Of a stretch of 64,000 nucleotides of DNA, positions 44,301 to 51,706 are shown piece after piece. Every line of letters begins with the position of its first letter. Within the stretch, counting starts at the first letter, position 1. The position numbers were made by a program, and so were the translations under genes. The notes below the pieces were generated by a model. It was not told where the DNA came from and did not search any database. It saw only the letters and a list, made by a program, of their open reading frames with translations. The stretch lies in the NCBI RefSeq assembly GCF_033063295.1, contig NZ_JAWJZH010000001.1, positions 744,001-808,000 on the forward strand, read 5' to 3'. The stretch is from Nitrosomonas sp. Is35 (GTDB taxonomy: Bacteria > Pseudomonadota > Gammaproteobacteria > Burkholderiales > Nitrosomonadaceae).

Positions 44301-44586
44301 CGATATTGTAGGTAGTGCCGCCGACCGAGGACGTGCCGTTCTTGTTCAGCAAACCTTCGATGTTGATTTGATCGGCCGCATTCAACGTAATGGTGAATTG
44401 CGTGGCGGAATCGAGCTCGACATTCGCTGAAGTGAGGGTATAGGTTGCGCCACTTTGTCCGGTCAGAGTCAGTTTCGATACATCAATGTCATTGAGCGGC
44501 CCGGCGGTGGCCGCCATATTGGTTCCGGTGACAATCAGCTTGTTATTGTTGGCGTTGTACGTGGCCGAAGTGATGGTCGTCGTCAT
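38323..44586 (-). CDS. Giant RTX-type surface protein with twelve repeats and a DUF4214-like C-terminus
   Basis: A 2087-residue protein. Residues about 4-1485 are twelve tandem repeats of about 120 residues, each with ITSATYDASTGTLTVTGS, NDIDASKFTFTGEGGSTYTL and TYNLAAAEDW. A Gly-Ser linker follows, then a domain of about 200 residues, RTX calcium-binding nonapeptides (GGSGDDTIGSLDGND, GGTGNDVLNGGSGSDRLNGG; roughly 39290-39480), and C-terminal DUF4214-like modules (VYNHTLNRPATDSEL). There is no N-terminal signal, which fits type I secretion; no type I transporter lies nearby. A role as adhesin or S-layer-like protein is likely. It is convergent with the GH18-like gene. The ATG lacks a ribosome site and overlaps a small upstream frame. 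Confidence 0.88.
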   Translation of the reverse strand: MTTTITSATYNANNNKLIVTGTNMAATAGPLNDIDVSKLTLTGQSGATYTLTSANVELDSATQFTITLNAADQINIEGLLNKNGTSSVGGTTYNIAAAADWNPAQSGNADTTGNGVTVSNVQIPTISSTTYDASTGTLTVSGSNFVKASGAANDIDASLFTFTGDGSATYTLIDTSDVEITSASSFTITLSSTDKAAISLILNEDGGSSNDGTSYNLAAADDWNTVIGNTNIADTSNSITVSNVPPPAITSATYDISSHILTVTGTGLIRKGGPNNDIDVSKLTLTGKGGATYTLTSAQVEIDSATQFNVTLNATDQVNVAGLLNKNGTASTDGVTYNIAAADNWSRELSGHADTTGNGITVSNVQIPAITSATYNASTGALTVTGSNLVNANGAANDIVASKFTFSGEGGSTYTLTDSANVEITSATAFTITLSATDKAAVNQIVNKNSTSSTGGTTYNLAAAEDWAAGADAAVVIADTTGNGITVSNVAAPAITSATYDASTGILAVTGSGFLKASGAANDIIASKFTFTGEGGSTYTLTDSANVEITSGTAFTITLSATDKAAVNQIVNKNSTSSTGGTTYNLAAAEDWAAGADSAIVTADTSGNSITVSNVAVPAITSVTYDASSGALIVSGSGFLKASGAANDIIASKFTFSGEGGSTYTLTDSANVEITSGTAFTITLSSTDKATVNQTINKNGTSSTDGTTYNLAAAEDWTAGADAAAVTADTTGNGITVSNVAAPAITSAAYDYSSNVLTITGSGFLQKSGASNDIDLSKLTITGASGATYTITSAANIEITSGTSFSVTLTDADLTNVEALLNKNGASAIGSTIYNLAAAEDWAAGADSAVAVADLTGNGITVSHYAVPMITSATFDASTNVLTVSGSNFVSNSGASNDVTVSLFTLTGEGGSYTLTSSAVDVTSATAFSITLNAADQLAVHGLLNKNGTVSSSATAYNIAAAEDWMAGSAASLTVADLTGNSIIVSNVQTPAITSAAYDSDTGILTVTGSNFFKKIGTDNDIDISTLTLTGGTANTTYTITSSSDVEITSSTSFSVTLSGTDKIAVDALLDQTGTASSGGSTYNLAAADHWLSAADSATVISDTTNAITATVSLNPRIISATYDAASGTLAVTGINLQANGGGADIDASRFTFSGEGGSTYTLTDSADVEITSGTAFTLTLSATDKAAVNQIINQNGTASTGGAVYNLAAADDWDTNVTSGNTADTTDNGITVSNVAAPSIISASYDASTGTLAVTGSGFLQLNGTNNDIDASQFTFTGESGDSYTLTGSADVDITSGTAFTITLSSNDRAAVNQIVNKNGATSTNGASYNLTAGEDWAAGASAAATVADAAGNTVMTSNVAAPVITSATYNTGTGVLIVTGSGFLKAGGTANDIDASKFTFTGEGGATYALSDTADVDITSGSTFTLTLSSTDKTAVNLLLNKAGTASNDATSYNLAAAEDWAAGADAAITIADTGGNGITVSIPLSPGGGSGGGGSGNDGTTTTIVDGTIITTTTQSDDTVVINVPVIQPSRQDDPASLFFTHADIPVAADTQGDHLLMVSLPAGSGLTTTDWTQTLDPVQAEADIATALAHMNGLSSDTVNDLTAKASAFLAQLPDGNPLNIHSVTLRVAGDQPPALPIIISHPAANTASSMLVIDARQLPLGTIIQLDNVRFASIVGAARVTGGNGKSFAAGDNRDQFIVSGGEDDILSGGSGDDTIGSLDGNDQTSGDAGNDTVYGGTGNDVLNGGSGSDRLNGGFGFDSAIQAGQLSGYWVAVAGNTVTLTQTNGEADTLTDVESVRFVSGPSLAIAYSETEAVAHHLARTWLGRDLTVAEGSAVQNWSGATAADILAAFHSLPEAVPFLNKTGSELLTGWDTDPAIIRVDAVRDVTFGGENNQGYLPSGLAINADGGAGYDVLRMPGGRDGVHLEFSGDRLELTQLSDGAMFSLRNTEMIAFDNHETVVIAHNQTEGILARLVHSFFNRDATIAEWQLGFETLQQPYDADAILDWFQQNAGLQELSDTDYIRTVYNHTLNRPATDSELSAQLARLESNAIDRNWLTVEIAQSDEAAAHLVGSVMLHEGWI
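40135..44583 (-). repeat. Twelve tandem ~370 bp coding repeats of the RTX protein
   Basis: The repeats are about 120-125 codons each. Units four to six (about 43.5 to 42.4 kb) are the most alike, with almost the same protein sequence over 100 residues, while units one to three and seven to nine are diverged. This points to recent duplication within the array. Confidence 0.85.
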
Positions 44587-44762
44587 TGGATTGAACCGCC
44601 GTTGTTGAAACTGCCCGGTTGCGCATGGCGTGCAGTTTTACCGCTGATTGTTTTTAAGACCTGACCGTCATTCAATGGAACATTTGCAGCAGCTGTAACG
44701 TATGTAAAGGCGTTGGTCGGGAGAGTTGCGGTACAGAGGTCTATCCATGAAGCTTTAATCAT
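44583..44762 (-). CDS. Small ORF overlapping the RTX gene start
   Basis: A 59-residue frame starting MIKASWIDLCTATLPTNAFT ends in TGA that shares ATGA with the RTX start codon (44583-44586). An alternative start at 44796-44798 adds 12 residues. The RTX ATG has no ribosome site, so coupling through this frame would explain its translation. The protein family is unknown, and the frame might be chance. Confidence 0.4.
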   Translation of the reverse strand: MIKASWIDLCTATLPTNAFTYVTAAANVPLNDGQVLKTISGKTARHAQPGSFNNGGSIQ

Positions 44763-45218
44763 TTTTAATAGTCTTATAGTATTAATAAATAAAATCAATT
44801 AACTATAATGATTTTTTTATATTCTGAAGGGAATCATGCCGAATGACTGGGACCGGTTCCTATATGCCAGCACACTCTTATTAGCGGTTGATGTAAGTAA
44901 AAATGAAGAAAAAAATAGTTTTATATAGTAATTTTCCTACATGAAATAATGAACTCGGATTAAACATAGTCGGATCATCAAGTTAGTCGATCTTAAATGC
45001 CCTGACGGCAGGATATGTGTGGCAACTAGGTACTCAAGAGCAATTTCTGCAAGAAATTCATAATGCTTAATAGAACCAAGCGAACGGATTCAGAGTTTTC
45101 TTACTTTACGAGTGAAATTGTCACCACCGGTTAAATGGATGGCATTGTTGCCGGTTGAGTCGTGTTTGGAATGAATCGATAGAAATCATTGTTTAAGCGG
45201 TAGTGATAAAATGCTGGC
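44763..45218 (+). other. AT-rich intergenic region
   Basis: No convincing gene. A 30-residue frame at 44836-44928 (MPNDWDRFLYASTLLLAVDV...) follows GAAGGGA, and an open stretch at 44996-45070 ends YVWQLGTQEQFLQEIHNA, which could be a decayed gene tail. Both are weak. The region holds promoters for the RTX gene (leftward) and GTPase operon (rightward). Confidence 0.35.
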
Positions 45219-46451
45219 ATGATGAGACCGAACGGTTTGACAGACTGGCGCAATTACTGGGAGCAGCTTCGTACCGCGCTGCTGGAGCCCAGTGTCGACA
45301 AGTCCCTGCTGGAGGCATCGTTGCGCGAGGCGCGCGCGAAGATGCCGGTGCCGGTATTGTGGCTACTGGGTAAAACGCAATCCGGCAAGACATCGATTAT
45401 CCGCGCACTGACGGGCAGTCCGGCGGCGGAAATCGGCAACGGTTTTCAACCGTGCACGCGTAGTGCGCAGTTTTACGATTTTCCGGCTGAAGCCTCGGTG
45501 GTGCGGTTTCTCGATACGCGTGGTCTGGGTGAAGTGGCGTACGATCCCGGCGACGATATGCATTATTGTGAAGCGCAGGCGCATTTGCTGGTGGCGGTGA
45601 TGAAAGTGGCGGATGTGCATCAGGCTGCGGTGTTCGATGTATTGCAAGCGATCCGCCGGCGTCATCCGGAATGGCCGTTGCTGATCGTGCAGACCGGTTT
45701 GCATGAACTGTATCCCGGCCAATTTGCGCACATTCAGCCGTGGCCGTATGCCAACGATCCTTTGCCTGATTCCATTCCGCTCGATTTGCGCCGCGCTCTG
45801 CTGGCGCAGCGCGCTGCCTTGAAGCCACTGCCCGGTTTTGCCCCGGTGCGCTGGGTGGCGGTCGATTTGACATTGCCGGAAGATGGATTTGCGCCGCCGG
45901 ATTATGGCTTGGAAGCGTTGTGGCAGGCAATCGAAGCGCTGACATCCTTGGGTTTGCAGCATCAGCTGAGCGGTGACCAGGAAGTGCAGGATCTCTACGC
46001 GCGCACCGCGCATCAGCATATCGCAGGTTATGCGCTGACCGCGGCGGGATTGGGTGCTTTGCCGGTGGTGGATTTGGTCGCGGTGTCGGCGGTGCAGGCA
46101 AAATTGTTGCATAGTCTGGCGTTGCTGTACGGGCAGCGCTGGGATAAAAGCACCGTCACGGAATTTATCGGTTTGGCGGGCGCGGGAATTGCCTCCGGTT
46201 ACCTGGCACGGCTATTGACCCGTGCTGCGACCAAATTCATACCGGTGTGGGGACAGACCGTGGGGGCGTTATGGGGCGCCAGTTCCAGCGGTGCGACCAC
46301 GTACGCGCTGGGCAAGGCGGCGATCTATTTCTTTACGCGGCGCAAGGACGGCCTGAACGTGGATGCGGATACCTTGCGGCAGATTTATGCGGAAGAATTG
46401 GAACGCAGCGCGTCGATACTCAAAGACCGTCTGCGGGGAAAATCCGGATGA
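45219..46451 (+). CDS. GTPase with DUF697-like C-terminus (first of a pair)
   Basis: A 410-residue GTPase. The P-loop is GKTQSGKT (51-58) and the switch II motif is DTRG (99-102). Where NKxD would be expected the sequence reads QTGLHE, so base recognition is not canonical. The C-terminal half has hydrophobic segments (TAAGLGALPVVDLVAVSAVQ and FIGLAGAGIASGYLARLL), the pattern of DUF697 as in YcjF-like proteins. Members act near the membrane in stress or envelope roles. The last 4 nt overlap the next gene, a second GTPase. Confidence 0.8.
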   Translation: MMRPNGLTDWRNYWEQLRTALLEPSVDKSLLEASLREARAKMPVPVLWLLGKTQSGKTSIIRALTGSPAAEIGNGFQPCTRSAQFYDFPAEASVVRFLDTRGLGEVAYDPGDDMHYCEAQAHLLVAVMKVADVHQAAVFDVLQAIRRRHPEWPLLIVQTGLHELYPGQFAHIQPWPYANDPLPDSIPLDLRRALLAQRAALKPLPGFAPVRWVAVDLTLPEDGFAPPDYGLEALWQAIEALTSLGLQHQLSGDQEVQDLYARTAHQHIAGYALTAAGLGALPVVDLVAVSAVQAKLLHSLALLYGQRWDKSTVTEFIGLAGAGIASGYLARLLTRAATKFIPVWGQTVGALWGASSSGATTYALGKAAIYFFTRRKDGLNVDADTLRQIYAEELERSASILKDRLRGKSG

Positions 46452-48001
46452 AAGCACCACTGCCCGCTGTTAATCCGCTGCGGTTACTGGTTTTCATCCT
46501 GATGCTGTTGCCGCTGCTGGCGCTGTTGGGATTCGGCTTCTTCTGGCTGTGGCAGGGCGGTTATTTGCAGTATTGGCTGATTGCCATGGTGGTGTGCGGC
46601 GGCCTGGGGTACGGCTTGCAGTATTGGCTGGTGCGGCAGGAGCGGCAATTGTTAACGGATTCGGCCACCGAACCTAATCCGGATTGGCCGCCGAGCGCGG
46701 ATGCGGTCTGGCAGCAAGTTGAAGCGTTGGCCGAGACCTGTAATCCGCAGGATTGGCCGATCGAGGAGGGTACCTGGGTGCTGGTGCTGGGGCAGAAAAC
46801 GATGGAAACGGTCGCGCATTGTTATCACCCGGATGTCGAAAAACCGTTGCTGGAACTGACCATACCGCATACCTTGATGATTATCGAGCGGGCGAGCCGC
46901 GATCTGCGCCAGGATGTGGCGGAAAAAATACCGTTCAGCAATCGCCTGACCATTGGCGATTTGTTCCGGATACAGCGCTGGAAGGCTAAGGTGGAACGGC
47001 TGTTTAGTATCTATCGCGCCGGCAGCCTGCTCATCAATCCGGTCAATGCTTTGCTGAGCGAAGCGTGGCGGCATTTGCGCGAGCGCAGTTTCGATCAGGC
47101 CAAGGATGAATTGCACCGCTGGTTTTTGCGTACCTATGTGTGCAAAGTGGGGTACTACGCGATTGATCTGTATAGCGGCCGTTTGCCGTTAGGCGATGAA
47201 GAATTCATGACTGCGCCAACCCCGGAATCCAAAGCCGATCTGGGGCAGGTCGAAGAAACCGCAAAACCTGCTGTTGAGCCGTTGCGCATTCTCGTTTTGG
47301 GGCGGTCCAACTCGGGTAAATCGAGCCTGATCAATGCATTATTTGGCACATTGACGACAGCTGCCGATGTGCTGCCGGACACCACGCAAGCCCTTAAACC
47401 GTTTGCTTTATCGCGCGAAGGTTTGACGCAAGCGCTGATTTTCGATAGTCCGGGGTGTGACAGTGCATTGTTTGATCATCAGCGGATGCTGGTTGCGGCA
47501 GAAAATGCCGATCTGATTTTGTGGCTGAGTCCGGCCAACCGGCCCGACCGGCAGATTGAGCGCGATTGTTTGGACGTATTGCGCGCCACCCAAGCCGCGC
47601 GCACGGACCGCCGTGCGCCGCCGCTACTGGTGGTGGCGAGTTTTATCGATCGCCTGCGGCCGGTCAACGAATGGCAGCCGCCGTACGACCTGACGCATCC
47701 GGCGAGCAGCAAGGCAACCCATATCGCCGCAGCGGTGCGGGTTATCGCGGCTGATCTGGCGGTAGCGGTTGAGCAGGTGATTCCTGTCTGTTTGCTGACG
47801 GGTAAAGTTTATAATGTCGACGATACCCTTTGGGCCGCGATTCTGAATCATCAGGACGAAGCGTTGCGGGTGCGGCTAATGCGCTGCCTGGGTGCCAGAA
47901 AGCGCGCCGAAGACTGGGTCATGCTGCGGCGGCAGATGGCGGGTGCGGGCCGGTTTGTGCGGGATTTGCCGGACATATTGGGAAAACGCAGCGGGCGGTA
48001 A
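46448..48001 (+). CDS. Membrane-anchored GTPase (second of a pair)
   Basis: A 517-residue protein from the ATG at 46448. Two membrane spans lie at about residues 12-35 and 40-60, a helical region (about 85-240) follows, then an Era-like GTPase domain with P-loop GRSNSGKS (285-292), switch II DSPG and ASFID in place of NKxD. The gene overlaps the upstream GTPase gene by ATGA. The two have unrelated layouts around similar GTPase domains, so they may work as a heteromeric pair at the membrane. I do not know a characterised homologue. Confidence 0.8.
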   Translation: MKAPLPAVNPLRLLVFILMLLPLLALLGFGFFWLWQGGYLQYWLIAMVVCGGLGYGLQYWLVRQERQLLTDSATEPNPDWPPSADAVWQQVEALAETCNPQDWPIEEGTWVLVLGQKTMETVAHCYHPDVEKPLLELTIPHTLMIIERASRDLRQDVAEKIPFSNRLTIGDLFRIQRWKAKVERLFSIYRAGSLLINPVNALLSEAWRHLRERSFDQAKDELHRWFLRTYVCKVGYYAIDLYSGRLPLGDEEFMTAPTPESKADLGQVEETAKPAVEPLRILVLGRSNSGKSSLINALFGTLTTAADVLPDTTQALKPFALSREGLTQALIFDSPGCDSALFDHQRMLVAAENADLILWLSPANRPDRQIERDCLDVLRATQAARTDRRAPPLLVVASFIDRLRPVNEWQPPYDLTHPASSKATHIAAAVRVIAADLAVAVEQVIPVCLLTGKVYNVDDTLWAAILNHQDEALRVRLMRCLGARKRAEDWVMLRRQMAGAGRFVRDLPDILGKRSGR

Positions 48002-48098
48002 TGAGTTGGCCATGGAAATACATCGGTAAAGCGGATTTCGCATATACTGCGATCCATCTCAATGCTCCAAGATTGCATCATTTTTAATCCCTAATCAG

Positions 48099-48872
48099 TT
48101 GAATCACTCAGTGAAGCGCACTTTAACCGTAGTTTTCCTCTTATTTGCTGTGGGTCTGATCGTGCTGACGGTTGTTCCGGATCGCGCACGGGCGCAATAC
48201 TGGTGGAACGCGAGCCGTGAACCGGTGGGTTTGGCGCCCGATCCTACATCGACGCCGGAAGCGATTGTGCAGGTTTACGGCGCGCGCGCATTCAGCTGGC
48301 GCGGCTACTTCGGGATTCATACCTGGATTGCGGTGAAACCCTCGGCGGCACAGTCGTACACCATTTATGAAGTGATCGGCTGGTTGCAGCGCCGTAAGCT
48401 CCCGGTGGTAGTGATTCATGAGAATGTGCCGGACCGGCGCTGGTATGGCAATATGCCGGAGCTTCTGCTGGAAAAACGGGGTGACGGCGTGGACGCGCTG
48501 ATCGGAAAAATTGACCAGGCGGCACGCAGTTACCCGTATGCAAAGGATTACACGATTTGGCCCGGCCCCAATTCCAATACCTTTACCGCCTGGATTTCCC
48601 GGGCTGTCCCGGAATTGCAATTGGATCTGCCGCCCACCGCGATCGGTAAGGATTACCTGGGGTACCGGCTGGTTTCGCAAGCACCGAGCGGCAGCGGCTT
48701 CCAGGTTTCCATCTTTGGCTTGCTGGGCGTACTGGTCAGCGCGGTGGAAGGTGTCGAGTTGAACCTGCTAGGATTGTCGTTCGGTGTCGATCTCGATCCA
48801 CTCGCGCTCAAATTGCCACTGGTCGGGCGCAAAGAACTGAATTCATGGTTCGAGCCTGCGGTTGAAAATTAA
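48099..48872 (+). CDS. DUF3750 family protein
   Basis: A 257-residue protein with an N-terminal hydrophobic span (VVFLLFAVGLIVLTVV) and a soluble domain with SWRGYFGIHTWIAVKP, YEVIGW and WPGPNSNTFTAWISRAVPEL, characteristic of DUF3750. The Asn/Thr-containing motif near NSNTF is shared by the family, whose function is not known. Start is a TTG at 48099 or a GTG at 48111; neither has a clear ribosome site. Confidence 0.75.
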   Translation: MNHSVKRTLTVVFLLFAVGLIVLTVVPDRARAQYWWNASREPVGLAPDPTSTPEAIVQVYGARAFSWRGYFGIHTWIAVKPSAAQSYTIYEVIGWLQRRKLPVVVIHENVPDRRWYGNMPELLLEKRGDGVDALIGKIDQAARSYPYAKDYTIWPGPNSNTFTAWISRAVPELQLDLPPTAIGKDYLGYRLVSQAPSGSGFQVSIFGLLGVLVSAVEGVELNLLGLSFGVDLDPLALKLPLVGRKELNSWFEPAVEN

Positions 48873-48907
48873 TTGCGTTCTTTAAACCTTGAGTTCATGG
48901 TATTTAA

Positions 48908-48936
48908 TTGATAATTATTCTTATTCATACTATAGT
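48908..48936 (+). promoter_or_regulatory. Ferric ABC transporter promoter with Fur box
   Basis: TTGATA (48908-48913) and TATAGT (48931-48936) are 17 nt apart. GATAATTATTCTTATTC (48910-48926) overlaps the -35 and matches the Fur GATAAT-ATT pattern. The geometry equals that of the tonB promoter. Confidence 0.7.
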
Positions 48937-48987
48937 AACCCTCAATAATTAATTCGTTTGATGAATCTTTTTGCCTGGAATTTTTTC

Positions 48988-50001
48988 ATGTTGAAATCGA
49001 ATGTAAGCCGTTTTTATTTTGCCGTTTTTTTTCTTTTCTCTTCTCTGATCGCACCGCTGGCGCATGCCGAGGAAGTGGTTGTGTATTCCGCGCGCATTGA
49101 GCAACTTATCAAACCGATGTTTGACGCGTTTACCAAGGAAACCGGGATCAAGGTCAAATACACCACGGATAATGAAGGCGCATTGCTTGCCCGGCTGGAA
49201 GCGGAGGGAAAAAACACGCCAGCGGATCTGCTGATTACTTCCGATGTGGGTAATCTTTGGGCGGCGGCACGGGCAGGCTTGCTGAAGCCGGTGCAATCGA
49301 ACGTGCTGGAAGCCAATATCCCGGCGCATTTGCGTGACCCTCAACAGGAATGGTTCGGTTTGTCGATCCGGGCACGTACACTGATTTATAACACTAAGAA
49401 AGTGAAGCCATCAGAGCTTTCAACTTATGAAGATCTGGCCGATCCGAAATGGAACAAACGGCTGTGTCTTCGCACATCGAAGAAGGTGTATAACCAATCC
49501 CTGGTGGCGATGATGATTGCCGGACATGGCGAAGCCGAGACCGAGAAAATGGTCAAAGGCTGGGTGGCCAATCTGGCGACCGATCCGCTATCCGATGACA
49601 CCCGGGCTTTGGAATTCGTCGCTGCTGGTAAATGCGATGTGACGGTGGTCAATACTTATTACTATGGCCGGTTGATGAAAAAAGACCCGAATTTGCCTTT
49701 GGCGATTTTCTGGCCGAATCAGAATGATGGCGGCGTGCATGTCAATATTTCCGGCGCCGGTGTCACGCGCCATGGCCGTAACGCACAAGCTGCGATTAAA
49801 TTGCTGGAATTCCTGTCATCCGACAAAGCGCAAAATCTCTTCGCCGATGTGAATATGGAATATCCGGTCAATCCAAAGATTGCAGCGGATCCGTTTGTCG
49901 CGGCGTGGGGCAGTTTCAAGCAAAATCCGATGAATCTGGTTAAAGCCGGCGAATTGCAGACCACCGCCGTGAAACTGATGGACCGGGCGGGATATCAGTA
50001 A
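48988..50001 (+). CDS. fbpA: Ferric iron ABC transporter, substrate-binding protein
   Basis: A periplasmic binding protein of the FbpA/FutA family, 337 residues from the ATG at 48988. The signal peptide is LKSNVSRFYFAVFFLFSSLI then APLAHA; an ATG at 48961 would add nine residues before it. The mature protein begins EEVVVYSARIEQLIKPMFDA and later has VVNTYYYGRLM, where Tyr residues bind iron in the family. It captures Fe3+ in the periplasm and delivers it to the permease. First gene of a three-gene operon with a Fur-type promoter. Confidence 0.92.
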   Translation: MLKSNVSRFYFAVFFLFSSLIAPLAHAEEVVVYSARIEQLIKPMFDAFTKETGIKVKYTTDNEGALLARLEAEGKNTPADLLITSDVGNLWAAARAGLLKPVQSNVLEANIPAHLRDPQQEWFGLSIRARTLIYNTKKVKPSELSTYEDLADPKWNKRLCLRTSKKVYNQSLVAMMIAGHGEAETEKMVKGWVANLATDPLSDDTRALEFVAAGKCDVTVVNTYYYGRLMKKDPNLPLAIFWPNQNDGGVHVNISGAGVTRHGRNAQAAIKLLEFLSSDKAQNLFADVNMEYPVNPKIAADPFVAAWGSFKQNPMNLVKAGELQTTAVKLMDRAGYQ

Positions 50002-50100
50002 AAAGGTACGGCCGCTACAAAGATCAATGCGGCGTAGAAGCGCTAGGAAACAATAGCTTCTTACGCCAGTTTTTTCGTTCCGTTTCTTCACAAACATGTC

Positions 50101-51702
50101 ATGGCCATTTGGCGCTCAGTTCCTTTCATAGCCGCTGCATTGGTACTGGCGCCCGTGGGCGTGATCGTGTCCGCTTTTTTTGCACCGGCCAGTGATGTTT
50201 GGCAGCATCTGCTTGAAACGACCCTTCCTCAACTGCTGATCAACACGTTCTGGCTTGCCTTGGGTGTCGTCAGTGGGACTGCGCTATTGGGCATCAGTCT
50301 GGCGTGGCTCACCGCAGTTTATGACTTCACCGGGCGGCGGTTCTTTTCCTGGGCGTTGCTGTTGCCGATGGCGATGCCTGCGTATGTCACGGCATTTGTT
50401 GCTTTGGGACTGTTTGATTTTACCGGTCCGGTACAAACTGTATTGCGCGCCTGGCTGGATTCGGATTTGTCCTGGTTTCCGGATATTCGCGGCAGGGCGG
50501 GTGTGATTGTGGTGATGACGCTGGCTTTTTATCCCTATGTTTATTTACTGGCGCGCAATGCTTTTCTGAGTCAAGGCAAACGCTCGTTGGAGGTGGCGCA
50601 ATCGCTGGGCCTCAACCGTAAGCAAGGATTTTTCAAAGTGGTATTGCCGATGGCACGGCCCTGGATAGCCGGAGGCGTGATGCTAGTGCTTATGGAAACG
50701 TTGGCGGATTTCGGCACCGTGGCGGTGTTTAATTACAACACCTTCACGACCGCAATTTACAAAGCGTGGTTCAGCATGTTTTCACTGCCCGCGGCTTCGC
50801 AGCTCGCTTCTTTATTGATTCTAATCATTTTTGTTGTGATCGTGCTGGAACAGCAGTTCCGGTTGCGTATGCGCTATGCGGAAAGCAAAAGAACCGAACG
50901 TGCGCAGCGTATCCGGTTGATGGGATGGCATAACTGGCTGGTGACCGGTTTTGTCCTGAGTGTCTTGTTTCTGGCATTTCTGCTGCCGGTGTTGCAATTG
51001 TGCCAGTGGGCGATGCGATCGTTTACGCAAGATTATGACGTGGCCCGCTATCTGGAATTTCTCTGGCACTCGCTATCGTTGTCCGGTCTGGCGGCTTTAT
51101 TGATCTGCTTGGTTGTCATCGCCATGGTTTATGCGGCACGGCGTTATCCCAGTCCAGCGACGCGCTATGCGATTCGCATTGCCACGATCGGCTATGCATT
51201 GCCCGGTACGGTGCTGGCGATTGGCGTGTATGTGCCGCTGGTTTGGCTCGATGGGCGGCTCAGCGAATGGATGATGAATTGGTTGCAAATCGAGACAGGG
51301 CAATTGATCCAGGGCACGCTGATGATTATGTTGATTGCCTATTTGATCCGCTTTATGGCGGTCAGCCATTACCCGATCGATGGCGCGATGCAACGGATTA
51401 CGCCTAATATCGACGAAGCGGCGATGAGTTTCGGGTTGCATGGCTGGGCGATGATCCGGAAGGTGCACATTCCGATATTGAAACCGGGAATTTTCACAGC
51501 GGCGACTTTGGTGTTTGTCGATGTCATGAAAGAGATGCCGATTACGCTGATGACGAGGCCTTTTGGCTGGGATACACTGGCGGTGCGAATTTATGAAATG
51601 ACTTCCGAAGGGCAATGGGAGCAGGCTGCGTTGCCGGCGGTTACGCTGGTGCTGGCCGGGCTGATTCCGATTTTCTTGTTTATGCGACAAACTGAGAAGT
51701 AA
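50101..51702 (+). CDS. fbpB: Ferric iron ABC transporter, permease
   Basis: A 533-residue permease made of two fused BPD_transp_1 halves with about 12 spans. The EAA-type loops are LEVAQSLGLNRKQGFFKVVLP and DEAAMSFGLHGWAMIRKVHIP, contacting the ATPase. The stop is 4 nt before the ATPase gene, so these are one operon. The 99 nt gap after the binding-protein gene holds no terminator that I see. Confidence 0.92.
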   Translation: MAIWRSVPFIAAALVLAPVGVIVSAFFAPASDVWQHLLETTLPQLLINTFWLALGVVSGTALLGISLAWLTAVYDFTGRRFFSWALLLPMAMPAYVTAFVALGLFDFTGPVQTVLRAWLDSDLSWFPDIRGRAGVIVVMTLAFYPYVYLLARNAFLSQGKRSLEVAQSLGLNRKQGFFKVVLPMARPWIAGGVMLVLMETLADFGTVAVFNYNTFTTAIYKAWFSMFSLPAASQLASLLILIIFVVIVLEQQFRLRMRYAESKRTERAQRIRLMGWHNWLVTGFVLSVLFLAFLLPVLQLCQWAMRSFTQDYDVARYLEFLWHSLSLSGLAALLICLVVIAMVYAARRYPSPATRYAIRIATIGYALPGTVLAIGVYVPLVWLDGRLSEWMMNWLQIETGQLIQGTLMIMLIAYLIRFMAVSHYPIDGAMQRITPNIDEAAMSFGLHGWAMIRKVHIPILKPGIFTAATLVFVDVMKEMPITLMTRPFGWDTLAVRIYEMTSEGQWEQAALPAVTLVLAGLIPIFLFMRQTEK

Positions 51703-51706
51703 ACCG

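Noticed and set aside
43838..44311. Several 60-170 residue frames on the plus strand across the RTX repeats
   Set aside because: They repeat with the array and are shadows of the minus-strand gene, with low-complexity composition.
40135..44583. Regular repeats that might look like CRISPR or satellite DNA
   Set aside because: The unit is about 370 bp, it is in frame and encodes a protein repeat throughout; there are no short direct repeats with unique spacers.
45363..46112. 249-residue minus-strand frame inside the first GTPase gene
   Set aside because: Antisense to a gene with clear P-loop and switch motifs; no ribosome site or family match.
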